Assembly (NCBI GenBank): GCA_004554665.1
Contig: SFKY01000052.1
Location: 1-17,798 of the forward strand
Length of the DNA stretch: 17,798 bases
Reading direction: 5' to 3'
Source: Bacteroidales bacterium
Lineage (GTDB): Bacteria; Bacteroidota; Bacteroidia; Bacteroidales; Bacteroidaceae
Shown here: positions 14,401 through 17,798 of the stretch, in pieces
Layout: every line of letters starts with the position of its first letter
How positions within the stretch are numbered: position 1 is the stretch's first letter
Program-made: the position numbers and the translations under genes
Notes under the pieces: model-generated
The model's input: the letters and a program-made list of their open reading frames with translations, nothing else
Databases searched by the model: none
What the model was told of the DNA's origin: nothing

Positions 14401-14438
14401 AAATGCCACATTTAGGAGGGCAAAATGCCATGTTTAGG
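14401..14438 (+). repeat. Two copies of the AAATGCCA repeat, 22-nt period
   Basis: AAATGCCACATTTAGG (14401-14416) and AAATGCCATGTTTAGG (14423-14438) differ at only two positions and start 22 bases apart. They match the units of the array at 3208-3308. They lie just beyond the 3' end of the leftward dciA gene. The rest of 14232-14400 shows no gene. Confidence 0.6.
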
Positions 14439-14473
14439 AAAACAAAGGTAATATATGGTGCAGGAAAGGTGAC

Positions 14474-14764
14474 TCAACCGATGCGAATGTCGGCAATGAC
14501 CATAGAGCCCACATGGCTGTTGAGACGCTGTAACAATTGGCTGCGCATCATACTGAGGTCTTGGCGAAGGGCCGGATTGGCAATCCTGACATAGAGGGTC
14601 TGGTTTTTGATATACTTCTGGGTGGTATAACGCGCCACCGTGGGGCCAGCCACCGTATCCCAAGCGTCGATGAGCCGTTTCTGGAGCAGCGGCGTCTCCA
14701 GCCCTTGGGCACGCAGCATCTTCATGAGCACTTCGTCAAGGGTCTGGACATTTCTTCTAAACAT
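14474..14764 (-). CDS. DciA-like protein (DUF721)
   Basis: The 96-residue protein starting MFRRNVQTLDEVL contains the DUF721 core: a helix with LLQKRLIDAWDTVAGPTVARYT followed by a beta-strand LYVRIANPALRQDLSMM and a C-terminal helix QLLQRLNSHVG. DUF721 is the KH-like domain of DciA, the ancestral loader of the replicative helicase DnaB. The short protein is essentially the bare domain. ATG 14764 is chosen because it begins the conserved part and overlaps the recF stop by 8 bases. A longer in-frame version to 14851 would lie almost wholly inside recF. Pairing with recF supports a replication or repair role. Confidence 0.8.
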   Translation of the reverse strand: MFRRNVQTLDEVLMKMLRAQGLETPLLQKRLIDAWDTVAGPTVARYTTQKYIKNQTLYVRIANPALRQDLSMMRSQLLQRLNSHVGSMVIADIRIG

Positions 14765-15875
14765 GGCCGGCCTCCTTTCGCTCCAAAATCCTACCTTCTT
14801 CGACTGTAAACAACTTGTAATCGAAGCCGCTATGCTGCAAGATTCGGTCAAGATGATCGCGATTGGTGTCGGTGATGAATATCTGGCCGAAGCTGTCGCC
14901 TGCCACCAGACGCACGATTTGCTCTACGCGACGTGCATCAAGCTTGTCGAAAATATCATCGAGCAACAACAGGGGAACCGTGGACGAGACGGTACGCTTG
15001 AGAAACTCAAACTGGGCCAACTTGAGTGCCAACACGAAGGTTTTGGATTGACCTTGGCTGCCCTCGCGCTTCACGGGATAGCCACCAAGGAGCATCTCAA
15101 GGTCATCGCGGTGGATGCCGTGGAGCGAATAGCCCACAGCACGGTCGCGCACACGGTCGCGCCGGATGACTTCCAACAGCGGCCCACGCTGGCAATGAGA
15201 CTGATAGGCAAGACTGACGGTCTCCTTGCACTCAGAGATGACCTGGTAGATGTGCTGGAAGGTGGGCACAAGTTCGCGTACAAATTCGTCACGCTTGCGG
15301 TAGACGGTCTCGCCATGCCGCGCCATCTCCTCCTCCCAGATATCCAGCAGCGCCTGATCGGGTTCCACCTCCATCTTGAGCAGGGCGTTGCGCTGCTGCA
15401 GCGCCTTGTTGTAGCAGATCAGGGCATCGGCATAAGCATGGTCGTACTGGCAGATGACGACATCCATCAGCCGGCGGCGCTCTTCGCTCCCACCCTCGAT
15501 AAGGATGGTGTCGGAAGGAGAGATAAAGATGAGGGGAATCAGCCCAATGTGCTGTGCAAGCCGTGTATAGGCTTTCTTATTGCGCTTAAACTGCTTTTTC
15601 ACCCCACGCTTCATACCGCAATAGATATGTTCTTCCTCACCGCTTTCATCGGCATAGCGACCTTCGAGGACAAAGAAATCCTGGTCATGGGTAATGACCT
15701 GCGAATCGATGGCGGTAAAAGCACTGCGACAGAACGAGAGATAGTAGACCGCATCCAGAAAATTGGTTTTCCCCTCGCCATTGTGGCCAATGAGACAGTT
15801 CATCTTGGGCGACAGTTCTAAGGTTGCCTCCCTGATGTTTTTATAGTTGACGATGGATATATGCTTCAGATTCAT
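14757..15875 (-). CDS. recF: DNA replication and repair protein RecF
   Basis: The 372-residue SMC-like ATPase has Walker A GHNGEGKT (30-37), the ABC signature region GSQGQSKTF and Walker B LLLLDDIFDKLD. The N-terminus LKHISIVNYKNI and the HRDDLEM segment are typical of RecF. RecF loads RecA at single-strand gaps together with RecO and RecR and helps restart stalled forks. Length matches the family (~360-375). It is transcribed leftwards, first of a pair with dciA, and diverges from the TPR-ribH operon. Note that dnaA, dnaN and gyrB, frequent neighbours of recF elsewhere, are not in this window. Confidence 0.97.
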   Translation of the reverse strand: MNLKHISIVNYKNIREATLELSPKMNCLIGHNGEGKTNFLDAVYYLSFCRSAFTAIDSQVITHDQDFFVLEGRYADESGEEEHIYCGMKRGVKKQFKRNKKAYTRLAQHIGLIPLIFISPSDTILIEGGSEERRRLMDVVICQYDHAYADALICYNKALQQRNALLKMEVEPDQALLDIWEEEMARHGETVYRKRDEFVRELVPTFQHIYQVISECKETVSLAYQSHCQRGPLLEVIRRDRVRDRAVGYSLHGIHRDDLEMLLGGYPVKREGSQGQSKTFVLALKLAQFEFLKRTVSSTVPLLLLDDIFDKLDARRVEQIVRLVAGDSFGQIFITDTNRDHLDRILQHSGFDYKLFTVEEGRILERKEAGHV

Positions 15876-15921
15876 GCTGTGGTCGGTCTGTCAATCTCGC
15901 CTTTGCAAGGCAAAATGCACT

Positions 15922-15929
15922 GCAAAGTT
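15922..15929 (-). promoter_or_regulatory. Putative -7 element of recF-dciA
   Basis: The minus strand reads TAACTTTG, with TTTC (15953-15950) 20 bases upstream as a 3-of-4 match to the -33 box. Transcription would start near 15916, about 40 bases before the recF ATG. Confidence 0.55.
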
Positions 15930-15993
15930 ACGCCTTTTATCAAGAAAAACGAAAAAAGTAGGACATAAATTTCAGCATCTGAGATAATTTCAG

Positions 15994-16001
15994 TACTTTT
16001 G
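15994..16001 (+). promoter_or_regulatory. Putative -7 element of the TPR-ribH operon
   Basis: TACTTTTG has TTTC (15970-15973) 20 bases upstream as an imperfect -33 box. The leader to ATG 16077 is about 70 bases and includes a small hairpin CACGC/GCGTG (16016-16032). It is divergent from the recF promoter, the two -7 elements being about 65 bases apart. Confidence 0.55.
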
Positions 16002-16076
16002 CAAAGTATATGCGCCACGCGCTGCTTGCGTGCGGCAATATTGGGTATTGACAAAACAAAAAAGTATAATAAAACA

Positions 16077-16775
16077 ATGGCAAACAAAAAAGAGCAGGCA
16101 CCTGCCAATGAGGTGCTCAACATTTCTGAGGCTTTCGTTACCAAGTACAAGAAGCCCATCGTGATCGCTGTCGTAGCTGTGTTGGTAATCGTTTTGGGTA
16201 CTTTCAGCTACAAATACTTCATCTCCGGTCCCCGCGAGGACAAAGCCAGTACCGCACTTGGTGCTGGACAGCAGTATTTTAACCAGGAGATGTATGACAA
16301 AGCGCTCAATGGCGACGGTGCCACCTATGGTGGTTTCCTGAAGATTGCTGCAGACTACAGCGGCACCGATGCCGGTAACTTGGCCAACCTCTATGCAGGT
16401 CTGTGCTACGCCAACATGGACAAATGGACCGAGGCTGTAAAGTATCTGGACCAGTTCTCACCCTCCAATGATGCCATGATTAGCCCTGCCGCCATCGCAG
16501 CTTTGGGCAATGCTTATGCACATGTGAACCAGGCCGACAAAGCCATCAGCTGCCTGAAAAAAGCAGCCAGCAAGGCCGATGCCAAAGCTCACGACGGCGT
16601 GAACAACAGTCTCTCACCGGTATTCCTGTTGCAGGCTGGTCAGATTCTCGAAAGCCAGAACAAGACCGCTGAAGCCCTGAAACTGTATCAGGAGATTAAG
16701 CAGAAGTACGTAAACTCTGCGCTCGTACAGAGCATGGAGATTGACAAGTATATCGAACGCGCTCAGAACAAGTAA
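16077..16775 (+). CDS. Membrane-anchored tetratricopeptide-repeat protein
   Basis: The 232-residue protein has a short charged N-terminus and one membrane helix (about 28-44, PIVIAVVAVLVIVLGTF). The rest is soluble and made of TPR-like helical pairs, for example NLANLYAGLCYANMDKWTEAVKYL-type and AALGNAYAHVNQADKAISCL-type units, ending with a helix EALKLYQEIKQKY. The architecture resembles YfgM, a periplasmic TPR partner of membrane-protein biogenesis, but orthology is not shown. ATG 16077 is chosen because the in-frame TTG at 15999 lies in the promoter. It is directly followed by ribH. Base use here is less GC-rich and codon choice looks biased, as in well-expressed genes. Confidence 0.85.
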   Translation: MANKKEQAPANEVLNISEAFVTKYKKPIVIAVVAVLVIVLGTFSYKYFISGPREDKASTALGAGQQYFNQEMYDKALNGDGATYGGFLKIAADYSGTDAGNLANLYAGLCYANMDKWTEAVKYLDQFSPSNDAMISPAAIAALGNAYAHVNQADKAISCLKKAASKADAKAHDGVNNSLSPVFLLQAGQILESQNKTAEALKLYQEIKQKYVNSALVQSMEIDKYIERAQNK

Positions 16776-17252
16776 ATGGCTACCGCACTACACCACCTTT
16801 CTGAAGAAGACATAGCCAACGTGCCCGATGCAAGCAACATGTGTTTCGGCATAGTAGTGGCTGAATGGAACAAGGAAATCACCGATGCACTGCTTAATGG
16901 AGCGGTTTCCACACTCGAAAAATATGGTGCGCTGCCCGAAAACATTCATGTGAAGACGGTGCCCGGGAGTTTTGAACTGGTTTACGGTGCACGACAGATG
17001 ACAAAAAACGACGGATTCGACGCGGTCATCATTTTAGGAAGTGTCATCAGGGGAGAAACTCCACACTTCGACTACATCTGTCAAGGTGTAACCTACGGCA
17101 TTGCACACCTCAACGCCAGCCAGAACATCCCTGTCATCTTCGGATTGCTTACAACAGACGACTTGCAGCAGGCTCAGGAGCGTAGCGGCGGCAAACTCGG
17201 CAACAAAGGAAGTGAGTGCGCCATCGATGCCATCAAGATGGCCAAGTTCTAA
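16776..17252 (+). CDS. ribH: 6,7-dimethyl-8-ribityllumazine synthase
   Basis: The 158-residue protein has the lumazine synthase landmarks: FGIVVAEWN (24-32, substrate-ring binding), PGSFELVYGA (63-72) and GSVIRGETPHFDYI (88-101). The last contains catalytic His97 and the phosphate-binding region. RSGGKLGNKG is near the C-terminus. It condenses 5-amino-6-ribitylaminouracil with dihydroxybutanone phosphate, the penultimate step of riboflavin synthesis; the family forms pentamers or 60-mers in the cytosol. Its ATG follows the TPR stop codon without a single base between, so it must be co-transcribed and probably re-initiated. No FMN riboswitch is visible upstream. A strong terminator follows. 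Confidence 0.96.
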   Translation: MATALHHLSEEDIANVPDASNMCFGIVVAEWNKEITDALLNGAVSTLEKYGALPENIHVKTVPGSFELVYGARQMTKNDGFDAVIILGSVIRGETPHFDYICQGVTYGIAHLNASQNIPVIFGLLTTDDLQQAQERSGGKLGNKGSECAIDAIKMAKF

Positions 17253-17274
17253 AAAGACTGCACACATACACAGT

Positions 17275-17320
17275 GAAGCCCACCAGAGCAAATGATTGCC
17301 TCTGGTGGGCTTCTTGCTTT
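17275..17320 (+). terminator. Strong intrinsic terminator of the TPR-ribH operon
   Basis: GAAGCCCACCAGAG (17275-17288) and CTCTGGTGGGCTTC (17300-17313) form a perfect 14-bp stem with an 11-base loop, followed by ttgcttttt. Confidence 0.92.
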
Positions 17321-17493
17321 TTACAGCATCTGCATAAGGACATAACTTGCATAAGGTTATCAAACTCCATGCAGCACATACAACAATCTATTGAACTGTT
17401 ACTATCGCCCACATCATTATTTTAAAGCAGCACCTGTTACGTTAAGGAGTAATAAAATGCAATGGCATTGATCCATTATTCGTACCATTTTTG

Positions 17494-17501
17494 TATCTTT
17501 G
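17494..17501 (+). promoter_or_regulatory. Putative -7 element of the ferritin gene, with a small dyad upstream
   Basis: TATCTTTG lies 37 bases before the ferritin ATG, giving a leader of about 31 bases. AATGG (17461-17465) and CCATT (17473-17477) form a short dyad overlapping the expected -33 region, a possible regulator site. Further upstream TGCATAAGG occurs twice (17331 and 17348). The rest of 17323-17460 shows no gene. Confidence 0.5.
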
Positions 17502-17538
17502 CATTATCAGTATCAACATCAATTTAAAACGAAGAAAT

Positions 17539-17798
17539 ATGTTAAGCAAAAAAATTGAAGAGGCTATCAACGCCCAAATCAATGCAGAAATGTGGTCAGC
17601 CTACCTTTATCTCTCTATGGCTGCCCATTGTCATGCTATCGGTCAACCTGGTATGGCAAAATGGTTTGAGGTACAGTTCCGCGAAGAGCAAGACCACGCC
17701 AAGATTATGTACAACTATGTCATCTCACGTGGCGCCAACGTAACGCTCCGCCCCATCGATGCAGTTCCTACTACATGGGAGTCGATTCTCGATGTATT
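17539..17798 (+). CDS. Ferritin (FtnA type), 5' part, gene runs off the right edge
   Basis: The frame is open for 86 codons to the window end. The protein starts MLSKKIEEAINAQINAEMWSA and shows ferroxidase ligands Glu17, Glu50 and His53 (in EEQDHA), the pattern of prokaryotic non-haem ferritins. These form 24-mer shells that oxidise and store iron in the cytosol. The remaining ligands (near residues 94 and 127 in FtnA) lie outside the window. Bacterioferritin is less likely because the haem-type N-terminus is not seen. The gene has its own promoter and follows a strong terminator, so it is an independent unit; iron or oxidative-stress control is plausible from family knowledge only. Confidence 0.92.
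   Translation, partial: MLSKKIEEAINAQINAEMWSAYLYLSMAAHCHAIGQPGMAKWFEVQFREEQDHAKIMYNYVISRGANVTLRPIDAVPTTWESILDV

Noticed and set aside
14640..15821. Open frame of 393 codons on the plus strand across recF
   Set aside because: Antisense to recF and dciA, both of which show clear motifs on the minus strand; the plus frame has none.
17253..17538. FMN riboswitch associated with riboflavin synthesis
   Set aside because: No RFN-type conserved segments upstream of ribH or in its flanks; the downstream hairpin is a plain terminator.

Overview
The window looks like a chromosomal segment of a Bacteroidales bacterium, most likely Prevotella or a close relative. This is inferred from three things. Protein families co-occur that are typical of that order (DUF4199, DUF6452 and DUF6048 next to a polyprenol-phosphate-type glycosyltransferase and ApbE). 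Promoter elements of the Bacteroidetes form TAnnTTTG recur throughout. Shine-Dalgarno signals are scarce. Most genes are GC-rich, but the first ~290 bases are only about 38% GC.

Left edge (1-600): the 5' part of a tyrosine-recombinase-type integrase gene runs leftwards out of the window. It starts just past the 3' end of a leftward tRNA-Ser(UGA), which is the usual arrangement for an integrative element inserted at a tRNA gene. Everything left of about 340 is probably mobile DNA. Next comes mutS2 (600-3176). A 460-base intergenic zone follows, holding a 21-22-nt-period repeat array and a dyad of GACAAC repeats. After it lie the SRP 4.5S RNA gene and tRNA-Thr(UGU), only a few bases apart, closed by a strong terminator.

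Centre (3957-13218): there are two rightward operons. The first runs DUF4199 membrane protein, GT2 glycosyltransferase, DUF6452 lipoprotein, DUF6048 outer-membrane-like protein, ApbE flavin transferase and a Crp/Fnr regulator. It is a compact cell-envelope cassette. The second, behind its own promoter, runs M3 peptidyl-dipeptidase, dCMP deaminase, S41 C-terminal processing protease and 5-formyl-THF cyclo-ligase, with all neighbours overlapping. It mixes peptide turnover with one-carbon and thymidylate metabolism.

Right part (13232-17798): a leftward gene for a MORN/YwqK-like repeat protein is preceded by a ~260-nt leader. The leader contains a promoter, a 37-codon ORF and three mutually complementary segments that can form two exclusive hairpins. 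This is the most unusual feature of the window and looks like an undescribed attenuator or peptide-controlled RNA switch. Beyond it are a leftward recF-dciA (DUF721) pair and, divergently, a membrane-anchored TPR protein followed without a gap by ribH and a strong terminator. The 5' part of a ferritin gene runs off the right edge.

All family calls come from reading motifs by eye. No database search was run.
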